A stretch of DNA of 64,000 nt from Streptomyces sp. G-G2 (GTDB lineage Bacteria > Actinomycetota > Actinomycetes > Streptomycetales > Streptomycetaceae), in assembly GCF_030063135.1 (NCBI RefSeq), contig NZ_JASISO010000003.1, positions 1 through 64,000 of the forward strand, written 5' to 3'. Position numbers and translations under genes: made by a program. The notes below the pieces were generated by a model. It was not told where the DNA came from. It made no database searches and worked only from the letters and a program-made list of their open reading frames with translations. Shown one piece after another: positions 8,280-16,288 of this stretch (position 1 is the first letter of the stretch; every line of letters starts with the position of its first letter).

Positions 8280-8309
8280 GAGTCGGGCCGATACGCCACG
8301 GCCCGGCTC
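8280..8309. terminator. Hairpin between the sugar-binding gene and olsB-like gene
   Basis: GAGTCGGGCC, a 10-base loop and GGCCCGGCTC form a 10-bp stem with one mismatch. It lies 122 bases after the sugar-binding gene and just before the next start at 8333. It could end the first transcript or sit in the leader of the second. Confidence 0.4.
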
Positions 8310-8332
8310 CCGCTTCCGGATCAGGAGCCGTC

Positions 8333-9121
8333 ATGACCATCGCCCCGCTTTCCCCCCTCCTCCTCCCCACCGACCCGGCGGCGCCCGCCACCGCGCCGCG
8401 CTACGCCGTCCGCCTGGCCCGCGACGAGGACGAGGTCCGCGCCGCCCAGCGGCTGCGCCACCAGGTCTTCGCGGGCGAACTCGGCGCCCGCCTCGACGGT
8501 CCCGACCCCGGGCTCGACGCCGATGCCTTCGACGCGTACTGCGATCACCTCCTCGTCGTCGACGAAGAGGGCGAACAGGTCGTCGGCACCTACCGGCTGC
8601 TGCCCCCCGAGCGCGCCGCCATCGCCGGACGGCTCTACTCCGAGGGCGAGTTCGACCTCTCCGCGCTCGCCCCCATCCGCCCCGACCTGGTCGAGGTCGG
8701 CCGTTCCTGCGTCCACCCCGCCCACCGCAACGGCGCCGTCATCGCCCTGATCTGGGCCGGTCTGGCCCGGTACATGGACCGCTCCGGGCACAACTGGCTG
8801 GCGGGCTGCTGCTCCGTCCCGCTCGCCGACGGCGGGGTCCTCGCCGCCGCCACCCGCGAGAACGTCCTCACCCGCAGCCTCGCCCCGCCGGAGTACCGGG
8901 TCACCCCGCACCACCCCTGGAGCCCCGAGGGCATCAGCTTCCCCGACCGAGTCGAGCTGCCCCCGCTGCTGCGCGGCTACCTCCGGCTGGGGGCGTGGGT
9001 GTGCGGCGAACCCGCGCTCGACGCCGCCTTCGGCGTCGCCGACCTGTACGTCCTGCTCTCCCTGCGCCGCACCCACCCGCGCTACCTCCGGCACTTCCTC
9101 TCGCTCGCCCCGGGCGCATGA
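8333..9121 (+). CDS. GNAT-type N-acyltransferase, OlsB-like
   Basis: A 262-residue cytoplasmic protein of the Acetyltransf_5 type: RYAVRLARDEDEVRAAQRLR, VFAGELGARL, DAFDAYCDHLLVVD, VVGTYRLL and the conserved LVEVGRSCVHPAHRNGAVI. OlsB enzymes N-acylate ornithine from acyl-ACP to give lyso-ornithine lipid, and related proteins make other N-acyl amino acids. The next gene is a PlsC-type acyltransferase coupled by a 4-base overlap, exactly the OlsB then OlsA logic of ornithine-lipid synthesis. The substrate assignment is inferred from family and context. Confidence 0.82.
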   Translation: MTIAPLSPLLLPTDPAAPATAPRYAVRLARDEDEVRAAQRLRHQVFAGELGARLDGPDPGLDADAFDAYCDHLLVVDEEGEQVVGTYRLLPPERAAIAGRLYSEGEFDLSALAPIRPDLVEVGRSCVHPAHRNGAVIALIWAGLARYMDRSGHNWLAGCCSVPLADGGVLAAATRENVLTRSLAPPEYRVTPHHPWSPEGISFPDRVELPPLLRGYLRLGAWVCGEPALDAAFGVADLYVLLSLRRTHPRYLRHFLSLAPGA

Positions 9122-10119
9122 GCGTCTGGCTGCCCGGCGGCCCCTGCACCCCCGGGGACTGCGCCGCCCACCCCGGCCCCGTCGCCTCGGTGCCGCGGGC
9201 GGTGCTGCGGCTCCTCACCGCCGCTGTGGTGCTGGTCCTCGGCATCCTCGGGGCGCCCGCGCTGCGGCCGCTCCCGCCCCGGCTGCGCGAAGCCGGGGTG
9301 CGCGCCTGGGCGAACGCCCTCGTCCGGTCCCTCGGGATCCGGATCACCGTCCTCGGCAGCCCCGGCCCCGACGGGGGCCGACTGATCGTGGCCAACCACA
9401 TCTCCTGGCTCGACATCCCCCTCGTCGCCGCCGTGGCACCCTCCCGGATGCTGGCCAAGAGCGAGATCCGCGGCTGGCCCGTACTGGGGCGCCTCGCCAC
9501 CGGAGCGGGCACCCTCTTCATCGAACGCGACCGGATCAGGGCGCTGCCCGCCACTGTGGGGGCGCTCACCGCCGCGCTGCTGTCCGGGGACCGGGTGACC
9601 GTCTTCCCCGAGGGCAGTACGTGGTGCGGGCGCGCCCAGGGTCCCTTCCGCCGGGCGGCCTTCCAGGCGGCGCTGGACGCGCGGGTCGCCGTACAGCCCG
9701 TGCGCATCGGCTACCGGCTGGAGAGTGGCGGCCTCGCCGGGGCGCCCGCCTTCGTCGGGGACGATCCGCTGACCGCCTCGCTGTGGCGGATCGCCCGGGC
9801 CCGGGGCGTACGGGCCGAACTCACCCTGCTGCCCCGGATCCCGCCGGGCCGTCACCCGGACCGGCGGGATCTCGCGGCAGCCGCTCAGCGGGCTGTCGGA
9901 GCGACCGCTCAGCGCGCCGTCGAACCGGCGCCCGGGCTGTCCGGCGTCCCGGCGCCCCGCACCTCCCCGGAGTCCCGGACGTCCCCGGAGTCCCGGACGT
10001 CCCCGATCCCGAGGCCGTCGGCCACCGACAGCGACACGGCGAAGCGGCCCTCGCGGTCCGTCCACCAGTGGGTCAACTCAAGCCCCGCTGAAGCGAGTTC
10101 CTTTCGTACACCGTCCTGA
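9118..10119 (+). CDS. 1-acylglycerol-3-phosphate O-acyltransferase, PlsC/OlsA-like
   Basis: A 333-residue protein starting at an ATG that overlaps the preceding stop (ATGA). A hydrophobic N-terminal segment (VLRLLTAAVVLVLGILGA) should anchor it to the membrane. The LPLAT motifs follow: NHISWLD (catalytic H-x4-D), then GTLFIERDR, then VFPEGSTWCG (FPEGT-like). Beside an OlsB-like gene it probably adds the ester-linked acyl chain to complete ornithine lipid; ordinary phosphatidic acid synthesis is the alternative. The acyltransferase core ends near residue 245. The last 75 or so residues are Ala/Ser/Pro-rich and are read from DNA that also encodes the C-terminus of egtD on the other strand. Confidence 0.83.
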   Translation: MSVWLPGGPCTPGDCAAHPGPVASVPRAVLRLLTAAVVLVLGILGAPALRPLPPRLREAGVRAWANALVRSLGIRITVLGSPGPDGGRLIVANHISWLDIPLVAAVAPSRMLAKSEIRGWPVLGRLATGAGTLFIERDRIRALPATVGALTAALLSGDRVTVFPEGSTWCGRAQGPFRRAAFQAALDARVAVQPVRIGYRLESGGLAGAPAFVGDDPLTASLWRIARARGVRAELTLLPRIPPGRHPDRRDLAAAAQRAVGATAQRAVEPAPGLSGVPAPRTSPESRTSPESRTSPIPRPSATDSDTAKRPSRSVHQWVNSSPAEASSFRTPS

Positions 10120-10991
10120 CGGAACTTCGCGGAGATCTCCGTCAGGATCTCCTCGCCCGCCGCGAACGGCACCACCAGGTCCAGCGCCCGGATCTTCACC
10201 AGAGCCTCAGACCGGGCCCGCAGCCGCATCTCCATCCACTCGTGCTCCTTGTTCCACACCGCCACGTGCGCGAAATCGGCGGTGTGGAAATCGGCGCCCA
10301 ACTCCCGGTCGACGACAGCCAGTACGTTCCTGTTGAACTCGGCCGTCACCCCCTGGGCGTCGTCGTACGCCGCCACCAGCACCGACTCCTCCTTCACCAG
10401 GTCGGTCCCCATCAGCAGCGCGTCCCCGGGCGAGAGCATCGCCCGTACGGACCCCAGGAAGGCGGCCCGCTCGGCGGGCAGCAGGTTCCCGATCGTCCCG
10501 CCCAGGAACACCACCAGCCGCGGCCCCGGCGCTTGCGGCAGCTCCAGCGCCCGTGTGAAGTCCGCCACCAGTGCGTGCACCCGCAGCCCCGGATGGTCCG
10601 CCAGCAGCGCCGCGGCCGCGCCCCGCAGCGCGCTCTCGCTGACGTCCACCGGGATGTACGTGTCCAGTGCGGGCAGCGCCTCGATCAGGTGCCGGGTCTT
10701 CTCCGAGGAACCGGAACCCAGCTCGACGAGCGTCCGGGCACCACTGACCGCCGCGATCTCCTGGGCCTGCTCCAGCAGGATCTCCCGCTCGGCGCGCGTC
10801 GGGTAGTACTCGGGCAACCGGGTGATCTCCTCGAAGAGTTCACTTCCCCTGCTGTCGTAGAACCACTTGGGCGGCAGCGACTTGGGCGAACCGGTCAGGC
10901 CCGCGCGCACATCCGCGCGCAGCGCCGTGTCCGCCGCGTTCACGTCGAGGGTCCGGGTCAACCGGAAGTCACCACGGGGGATGTCACTCAC
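9909..10991 (-). CDS. egtD: L-histidine N-alpha-methyltransferase EgtD
   Basis: A 360-residue SAM enzyme that trimethylates histidine to hercynine, the first step of ergothioneine synthesis. Family marks are KWFYDSRGSELFEEITRLPE, YYPTRAE, LVELGSGSSEKTRHLI (SAM site), VDVSESAL, FLGGTIGNL and FNRNVL. EgtD proteins usually end near residue 320-325, at about FAVSLSVA here; the further 38 residues (D/G/S/R-rich) come from DNA with 18-bp tandem repeats that also encodes the PlsC tail. The GTG start at 10991 overlaps the egtC stop by 8 bases. It is the last gene of egtABCD, so the first enzyme is translated last. No egtE is adjacent. Confidence 0.95.
   Translation of the reverse strand: MSDIPRGDFRLTRTLDVNAADTALRADVRAGLTGSPKSLPPKWFYDSRGSELFEEITRLPEYYPTRAEREILLEQAQEIAAVSGARTLVELGSGSSEKTRHLIEALPALDTYIPVDVSESALRGAAAALLADHPGLRVHALVADFTRALELPQAPGPRLVVFLGGTIGNLLPAERAAFLGSVRAMLSPGDALLMGTDLVKEESVLVAAYDDAQGVTAEFNRNVLAVVDRELGADFHTADFAHVAVWNKEHEWMEMRLRARSEALVKIRALDLVVPFAAGEEILTEISAKFRQDGVRKELASAGLELTHWWTDREGRFAVSLSVADGLGIGDVRDSGDVRDSGEVRGAGTPDSPGAGSTAR
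9964..9999. repeat. Tandem 18-bp repeat inside the plsC/egtD overlap
   Basis: TCCCCGGAGTCCCGGACG occurs twice in tandem (9964-9981, 9982-9999), and a third partial copy starts at 10000. It encodes SPESRT-type repeats in the PlsC tail and SGDVRD-type repeats in EgtD. Repeat expansion without stops in either frame would explain how both genes became longer than their families. Confidence 0.85.
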
Positions 10992-11772
10992 TGGTCTGGT
11001 ACTCCTTCTTCTCGTTCGCGGGGGTCGTTTTGAGCGGGGTCAGCTCGACCTGCGTGCGGGACGCGGTCAGCAGGGTCTTCTCCGGGACCTCGCACCAGCG
11101 CGGATCGTCGTCGTAGGGCTCGGACGCGACGACCGTGCGCCCGGCGCGCGGGTCGGCCAGGTACCACAGCGAGTCGCCCCAGGCCGTCGCGGCGATCGCC
11201 CGCCCGTCGGTGAGCAGCAGGTTCAGCCGGGAACCCGGCGAGGCCGCCGCCAGCTCCCGCACCGGGCCGGCCAGCGCCGCCCCCAGGTCCGCGCCCGCCC
11301 GCAGCCGGTTCAGTACCAGCGCCCACACCAGCGCGGAATCGGAGCGGGCCGCCAACTGGAGCAGCTCCAGCGGCGGCAGCGAGGCGGCGGGCCCGGCCGC
11401 CGCGTCCGGCCAGTCCCGCACCGAACCGTTGTGGCTGAACAGCCAGGGCCCGGCCGAGAAGGGGGCGGCGGCCGCCTCCCCGTCCGCGTCCGCCCGGGTC
11501 GCGTCGCGCACGGCGGCCAGCAGGGCCCCGCTGCGCACCACCCGGGCGAGATCGCCGAAGGTGGCGTCGCCCCAGACCGGACCGGACCTGCGGTAGCGGG
11601 CCGGCACCGGATCGCCCTCCGCGTACCAGCCCACCCCGAAACCATCGGCGTTGACGGTGCCCTGCCGCTGGCGGCGCGGGGCCCAGGCCTGGCGCACCAG
11701 CGAGTACTCCGGCTCGGACAGCAGTCGCCCGAGCGGTACCAGCGGTCCCAGGTAAGCGATGTGACGGCACAT
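10984..11772 (-). CDS. egtC: Gamma-glutamyl-hercynylcysteine S-oxide amidohydrolase EgtC
   Basis: A 262-residue class-II glutamine amidotransferase-type hydrolase. After Met removal, Cys2 of MCRHIAYLGP is the N-terminal nucleophile. The fold is marked by NADGFGVGWY, PFSAGPWLFSHNGSVRDW and ARSDSALVWAL. It removes the gamma-glutamyl group from the sulfoxide made by EgtB, yielding hercynylcysteine sulfoxide. Its ATG at 11772 shares one base with the egtB stop (TGATG), so translation is coupled. The order egtB, egtC, egtD is the standard actinobacterial one. Confidence 0.94.
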   Translation of the reverse strand: MCRHIAYLGPLVPLGRLLSEPEYSLVRQAWAPRRQRQGTVNADGFGVGWYAEGDPVPARYRRSGPVWGDATFGDLARVVRSGALLAAVRDATRADADGEAAAAPFSAGPWLFSHNGSVRDWPDAAAGPAASLPPLELLQLAARSDSALVWALVLNRLRAGADLGAALAGPVRELAAASPGSRLNLLLTDGRAIAATAWGDSLWYLADPRAGRTVVASEPYDDDPRWCEVPEKTLLTASRTQVELTPLKTTPANEKKEYQTSE

Positions 11773-13124
11773 CAGGCATCCCTCGCGGTGCGGAAGCCGG
11801 AGAAGATCTGACGGCGTACCGGCAGGTCCCAATTGCGGAAGGTGCCCCGGCAGGCGACCGGGTCCACCGCGAACGACCCGCCGCGCAGCACCTTGTGCGC
11901 GGGACCGAAGAACACCTCCGAGTACTCGCGGTACGGAAACGCCCTGAACCCCGGATAGGGCAGGAAGTCGCTCGCCGTCCACTCCCACACGTCGCCGATC
12001 AGCTGGCGCACCCCGAGGGCGGAGGCCCCGGCCGGATAGCTGCCCGCGGGGGCCGGGCGCAGATGGCGCTGGCCCAGATTGGCCTGGACCGGGGTGGGGT
12101 CGGTGTCGCCCCACGGGTAGCGGGTCGAGCGGCCCGTCACCGGATCGTGGCGGGCCGCCTTCTCCCACTCGGCCTCCGTGGGCAGCCGCCGTCGCGCCCA
12201 GCGGGCGTAGGCGTCCGCTTCGTACCAGCTGACGTGCAGCACCGGCTCGTCACCCGGCACCGGCTCCACCACCCCGAACCGGCGGCGCAGCCACTGGCCC
12301 GCCTCCCGGTACCAGAACAGCGGGGCCTCGATCCCGTGGGCGCGGATCTGGTCCCAGCCCTCCGACGCCCACCAGCGGGGCTCGGTGTACCCGCCGTCCT
12401 CGATGAAGGCCCGGTAGGCGGCGTTCGTCACCGGAGCGGTGTCGATCCAGAAGGACCCGGTGTCCCGGGTGTGCGCGGGGCGTTCATTGTCCAGCGACCA
12501 CGGCTCGGTGGACGTGCCCATGGTGAACGGGCCGCCTGGCACCAGCACCTCGGCGGCCTCCGGCGGCGGACCGGCGGCCGGCCCCGGCTCCGGGGCGGTC
12601 AGCACCGGGCCCCCCGGCCGCAGCTGATGGGTGATCAGCATCGTTTCGTCGTGCTGCTGTTCGTGCTGGGCGATCATCCCGAACACGAACCCGTCGTCGA
12701 GCAGGGCCGTGCCCTCGAACGGCGTCCGCTCCAGCAGCTCGAAGACCCGCCCGCGCACCTCCGCGCCGTAGTCGCGCGCCTCGGCGGGTGCGAGCAGCGG
12801 CAGCTTGGGCCGCTCCGAACGGGGATGCTCGAACGCGTCGTACAACGGGTCGATCTCGGGCCGCATCGGCGCGCGCCCGGCGACCTCGCGCAGCAGCCAC
12901 AGCTCTTCCATGTTCCCGATGTGCGCGAGGTCCCAGACCAGTGGGGACATCAACGGGGAGTGCTGCGCGGCCAGTTCCCCGTCGGTCACCGCGTCGGTCA
13001 GCCCGGCGGTCCGCACCCGCGCGGCGCTCAGCGCGGCGGCGGCCCGCTCGCGCAGGTCCACGGCAGGCGCGGGGCGGGTGGGCGGCGCGGGACGGGAGGG
13101 GGCCGGTTCGGCTCCGGTACTCAC
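11772..13124 (-). CDS. egtB: Hercynine oxygenase EgtB
   Basis: A 450-residue non-haem iron enzyme that joins hercynine to gamma-glutamylcysteine with oxygen, forming the C-S bond of ergothioneine. The N-terminal DinB-like domain supplies the iron ligands: His68 in DLAHIGN, and His154 and His158 in HEQQHDE. The C-terminal FGE-sulfatase/lectin-like domain starts near VLVPGGPFTMG and contains RRLPTEAEWEKAAR, DVWEWTASDFLPYPGF and VLRGGSFAVDP. Its GTG start at 13124 overlaps the egtA stop by four bases (GTGA). All key features are intact. Confidence 0.96.
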   Translation of the reverse strand: MSTGAEPAPSRPAPPTRPAPAVDLRERAAAALSAARVRTAGLTDAVTDGELAAQHSPLMSPLVWDLAHIGNMEELWLLREVAGRAPMRPEIDPLYDAFEHPRSERPKLPLLAPAEARDYGAEVRGRVFELLERTPFEGTALLDDGFVFGMIAQHEQQHDETMLITHQLRPGGPVLTAPEPGPAAGPPPEAAEVLVPGGPFTMGTSTEPWSLDNERPAHTRDTGSFWIDTAPVTNAAYRAFIEDGGYTEPRWWASEGWDQIRAHGIEAPLFWYREAGQWLRRRFGVVEPVPGDEPVLHVSWYEADAYARWARRRLPTEAEWEKAARHDPVTGRSTRYPWGDTDPTPVQANLGQRHLRPAPAGSYPAGASALGVRQLIGDVWEWTASDFLPYPGFRAFPYREYSEVFFGPAHKVLRGGSFAVDPVACRGTFRNWDLPVRRQIFSGFRTARDA

Positions 13125-14551
13125 GAGCGGGTCTCCTTCCGGAGGGGTATCGCGGAGGCGGGCCGGGCGCCGCCGGTGCGGGCTCCCGTACGGGCCCGGG
13201 CCTCGTCCGTCTCGTCGGCGGGACAGCGGCCGCGCAGCACGAAGCGCTCGTTGAACTCCCCTACGGCGTCCCGCACCCGGGTGTCCGCCCCCAGCCGGGG
13301 CAGCGCCTCGGCGGCCGCCCGGAAGCAGCTGAGGGCGGCCGTACGCAGCTCCGGGTCGCCCGGTCCGTACCGGGCGGCGGACCGCCAGAGCGGATTGCGG
13401 GGCGCGGGCCGGGACCCGTAGGCGTCCGCGAGACCCTTCGCCACGCGGTACGCCGTCTCCGCGGCCTCCGGGTCGTCGAACAGCGCGTGCACCACGGCCA
13501 CCGGGACCACCCAGCCGTCCTCACCGGGCTGCGCGTCGATCATCCGCAGCTCCAGATGGCCGCGGGGGCGGACCGGCGGGAACAGCGTGGTCAGGTGGTA
13601 CTCGAGATCCGCGGTGGTGGGGGGCCGCGGACCGCCGCCGCGCAGCCAGCCGCGGAAGGTCAGCCCCCGGGGCACCTCCCAGGCGTCGCCCCCGGGACCG
13701 TCGGCCCCGTCGGACGGCGCGCCATCGGATCGCGCGGCGTCGGGCCGCACGCACATCACCGCCGTGTCGAGCGCCTGCCGCGTCCAGGCCTCACGGGGCT
13801 CGGAGTCGAGCGGCGGGGCGAGCGCGCGGGACGTGTCGATGTCGCTCCACACGCCCTGGCGCGAACACCGCCAGCCCATGTACGGACCGCTGTACGCAGG
13901 GGAGTTCGCGAAGGCCGACACCAGGACCGCGCCCAGCAGGTGCGCGAACCGCCAGCGCCTGCCGTGACCCAGCGGCCCCGGCTCCTCGTGGCCCGCGTCC
14001 ACACAGACCTGCACGGAGGCGGAGGCGCGCATCATGGCGCGCCCGGCCGGTCCGGTGCGGTCGAAGTACGTCTCCATGGCGGAGTACCGGGGGCTGTCCA
14101 GCAGCCGGTGCAGCGGGCGGCGCAGGTCGTGGCCGCACCCGTCGAGTACGACGCCCCGCGCGCCGAGGGCGGCGCGTACGGCCGCCAGATCGGACTGGAG
14201 GTCGCCGACGCACTCCATGAGCGAGGCGGCGGGGGGCGAGCTGAGCTCCAGCTGCCCGCCGGGCTCCACGGTGAACCGGGAGCGCAGGGGCAGCGCGCGC
14301 GCCGCCTCGTGCGCGGCGGTGAGCCGGTCGGGCGGCAGCGGACGGCCGGGGTCCTCGGCGTCCAGCAGCAGCCACTCCAGCTCGGCACCGACCAGCCGGG
14401 GCGGACCCGTTTTGAAACAGATGCCGCGCACGAGGTCCTCGGCGGCGGTCTCGGTGAGGGGCGGAGGGTGCGGAAGGGGCGCGGGTGGGAGGAGGTCTTC
14501 GGGTGGGAGGAGGTGTGCGCGGGTGGGCGTCGCGGACGAGTCCTGTGGCAT
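13121..14551 (-). CDS. egtA: Glutamate-cysteine ligase EgtA
   Basis: A 476-residue enzyme of the actinobacterial GCS2-like family that makes gamma-glutamylcysteine, the sulfur donor for EgtB. Recognisable segments are ICFKTGPPRLVGAELEWLL (nucleotide site), FTVEPGGQLELSSPP, YFDRTGPAGRAMMR, SVQVCVDAGHEE and HLELRMIDAQP. The ATG at 14551 has GAGGA about 8 bases upstream; an in-frame ATG at 14590 lacks one. It is the first gene of egtABCD, whose promoter should lie at 14552-14715, shared with the divergent PARG gene. A D/G/A-rich loop near residues 270-290 is probably a species-specific linker. Confidence 0.93.
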   Translation of the reverse strand: MPQDSSATPTRAHLLPPEDLLPPAPLPHPPPLTETAAEDLVRGICFKTGPPRLVGAELEWLLLDAEDPGRPLPPDRLTAAHEAARALPLRSRFTVEPGGQLELSSPPAASLMECVGDLQSDLAAVRAALGARGVVLDGCGHDLRRPLHRLLDSPRYSAMETYFDRTGPAGRAMMRASASVQVCVDAGHEEPGPLGHGRRWRFAHLLGAVLVSAFANSPAYSGPYMGWRCSRQGVWSDIDTSRALAPPLDSEPREAWTRQALDTAVMCVRPDAARSDGAPSDGADGPGGDAWEVPRGLTFRGWLRGGGPRPPTTADLEYHLTTLFPPVRPRGHLELRMIDAQPGEDGWVVPVAVVHALFDDPEAAETAYRVAKGLADAYGSRPAPRNPLWRSAARYGPGDPELRTAALSCFRAAAEALPRLGADTRVRDAVGEFNERFVLRGRCPADETDEARARTGARTGGARPASAIPLRKETRS

Positions 14552-14715
14552 GACCGGATCCTCATTTCCTGTCGTGAGCCGTGACATCACCGGTGCCTAC
14601 CCGCTCGGGTCGGGACGTGAATCGTTCGAATCGCGCCGACATCACGCAATCCGGTGCCGGATCGCGCTATGTAATTGCGTTGCCGCTCGCTGTACCCGTT
14701 GGCGAAGATCGAGGG

Positions 14716-15528
14716 ATGAGCAGCAGACTGCGGGCCATCGCCCTGGAGAACACGCGGATCGTGGCGGCCGGGGGATACCGGTCGCGGGCGGGGCGGGAGG
14801 TCTCCCTCGCCGCCGCCGTGGCGGAGGCCAAGGCAGGAACCAGAATATATGGACCTAATCCAGTCATTCCAGGCGAACCGGCCGGGGCGGGGGCGCGGAC
14901 GACCGCCTTCGAGGTGACGGGGGAGAGCAGTACGGTCGCCGCCCGCAGGCTCGCCGCCGACGGCCCGGTCGCGGTCCTCAGCTTCGCCTCGGCCCGCAAT
15001 CCCGGGGGCGGTTACGTACGGGGGGCCAAGGCGCAGGAGGAGGCGCTGTGCCGGGCTTCGGCCCTGTACGAGACCCTGCTGGAGGCCAGGGAGTACTACG
15101 AAGTCCACCGCGCCGGGAGCAGCACCTTCTACACCGACCGGGTGATTCACTCGCCCGGGGTCCCCGTGTTCCGCGACGACCGGGGCGAACTCCTGGACAC
15201 GCCCTTCCGAGCGGGCTTTCTCACCTCCCCGGCCCCGAACGCGGGCACCATCCGGCGCCAGGAACCGGAGCGCGCGGCCGAGATCCCGCAGGCCCTGGCC
15301 CGGCGCGCGGAGCGCGTCCTGGAGGTGGCGGCGCTCCACGCGTACCGGCGCCTGGTGCTGGGGGCGTGGGGGTGCGGGGTGTTCATGAACGACCCGGCCG
15401 AGGTGGCGGAGGCCTTCCGGGCCCTGCTGACCGGCCGGTTCGCGGGAGTCTTCGACCGGGTGGTGTTCGGCATCCTGGACCGCGCCCCGGGGCCGAGGAG
15501 GGCGTTCGAGGCGGCCTTCCCCGGCTGA
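14716..15528 (+). CDS. Microbial-type poly(ADP-ribose) glycohydrolase (TIGR02452)
   Basis: A 270-residue macro-domain enzyme. The bacterial PARG signature GGG-x7-QEE is intact: Gly97-99 in PGGGYVRG and Gln107, Glu108, Glu109 in AKAQEEAL. The catalytic glutamate is the second of the pair. The N-terminal RLRAIALENTRIV and the C-terminal LVLGAWGCGVFMNDP and VFGILDRAP also match TIGR02452. Such enzymes strip ADP-ribose chains from proteins and are involved in stress responses. It is divergent from egtA and convergent with a MazF-like gene. No ADP-ribosyltransferase is nearby. The start at 14716 is likely but its ribosome site is weak. Confidence 0.9.
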   Translation: MSSRLRAIALENTRIVAAGGYRSRAGREVSLAAAVAEAKAGTRIYGPNPVIPGEPAGAGARTTAFEVTGESSTVAARRLAADGPVAVLSFASARNPGGGYVRGAKAQEEALCRASALYETLLEAREYYEVHRAGSSTFYTDRVIHSPGVPVFRDDRGELLDTPFRAGFLTSPAPNAGTIRRQEPERAAEIPQALARRAERVLEVAALHAYRRLVLGAWGCGVFMNDPAEVAEAFRALLTGRFAGVFDRVVFGILDRAPGPRRAFEAAFPG

Positions 15529-15585
15529 GGGGGCCGATCGGGGCGCTCCGGGGTTCGGGGGGGAGCGGTCCGGGCTCGGGCGGGG

Positions 15586-16050
15586 TCAGCGCCAGCCGTA
15601 CCGCGCGCGCAGCCGGTCCACGACCAGCTGGAACCGTCCCCGGTCGAGCGCGCAGGCCTCGCGCCGCATGCCGGTCTCGTGCAGGCGCAGCACCCGGTCC
15701 ACGTCCACCCAGGACTCGCGCCCGGCGGCGTCCCAGGGCCCGGTGCCGATGGGCACCCACTCCCGGTCGCGGTCGTGCCGCTTGCTGGACAGCTGTACGG
15801 CGAGCAACGTCCCGCCGTCGGCCTCGCGGGCCACGACCAGCACGGGCCGGTCCTTGCCCCGGCCGTCATTTTCCTCGAACGGAACCCAGGTCCAGACGAT
15901 CTCCCCGGGATCGGGGTCCCCGTCGTGATCGGGGGCGTAAGAGGTCTGCACGGCCCCGATGGCGTGCGGATCGGCCTCGGTGGTGGCCTGGGGGCCATCG
16001 CGGCCGGGCTGGGGGACGTTGCCGGTGCTGTGCTGGGAAAGTGCCGTCAT
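15586..16050 (-). CDS. PemK/MazF-family toxin-like protein
   Basis: A 154-residue protein whose C-terminal two thirds match the PemK/MazF endoribonuclease fold: PGEIVWTWVPFEENDGRGK, DRPVLVVARE, LLAVQLSSKRHDR and SWVDVDRVLRLHE. MazF proteins cut single-stranded mRNA. The GEIVW and RPVLVV strands are kept; the divergent loop FEENDGRGKDR replaces the usual short GSEQ loop. No antitoxin gene adjoins it, and the ~50-residue N-terminal extension is polar and unstructured. So it may be a chromosomal solitary member with a housekeeping role. The ATG sits 7 bases from TAACCT, which suggests a leaderless message. Confidence 0.75.
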   Translation of the reverse strand: MTALSQHSTGNVPQPGRDGPQATTEADPHAIGAVQTSYAPDHDGDPDPGEIVWTWVPFEENDGRGKDRPVLVVAREADGGTLLAVQLSSKRHDRDREWVPIGTGPWDAAGRESWVDVDRVLRLHETGMRREACALDRGRFQLVVDRLRARYGWR

Positions 16051-16063
16051 CCGGGAGAGGTTA
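16051..16063 (-). promoter_or_regulatory. -10 box for a leaderless MazF-like transcript
   Basis: On the minus strand TAACCT (16058-16063) precedes the ATG at 16050 by 7 bases. No Shine-Dalgarno sequence lies between them. This matches the TANNNT rule for leaderless Streptomyces genes. Confidence 0.5.
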
Positions 16064-16181
16064 GCGGGACGGAGCACATGGGCGCGGCACCCCCCTCGCC
16101 GGGGGGTCGGGTGGGGCCTGATGTCTCGCGTGCGGGGTCGGGCGGGTGCCCGGGGGTCGGGGGAGCGGGTTTTCTCGTGTT

Positions 16182-16219
16182 CGGGGTCGGGGCAGCCCCC
16201 GGGCACTGCCCCGACCCCG
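16182..16219. terminator. 14-bp stem hairpin after the amidase gene
   Basis: CGGGGTCGGGGCAG, a 10-base loop and CTGCCCCGACCCCG form a perfect 14-bp stem. It is 70 bases past the amidase stop on the minus strand and 132 bases before the MazF-like start, so it should end amidase transcription. Confidence 0.7.
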
Positions 16220-16239
16220 GACGCTCGAAGCCAAAGCCC

Positions 16240-16256
16240 CCGCGGCGAAGCCGCGG
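16240..16256. terminator. Short GC hairpin next to the amidase stop
   Basis: CCGCGGC, loop GAA, GCCGCGG: a perfect 7-bp stem 33 bases past the amidase stop. With the larger hairpin at 16182-16219 it makes a tandem terminator region. Confidence 0.5.
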
Positions 16257-16288
16257 AAACCCCGCCCCCCGCGGAAGCCCCCCATCCC

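Noticed and set aside
15586..16050. Complete MazEF toxin-antitoxin system
   Set aside because: No small antitoxin gene precedes or follows the MazF-like gene; the neighbours are PARG and amidase.
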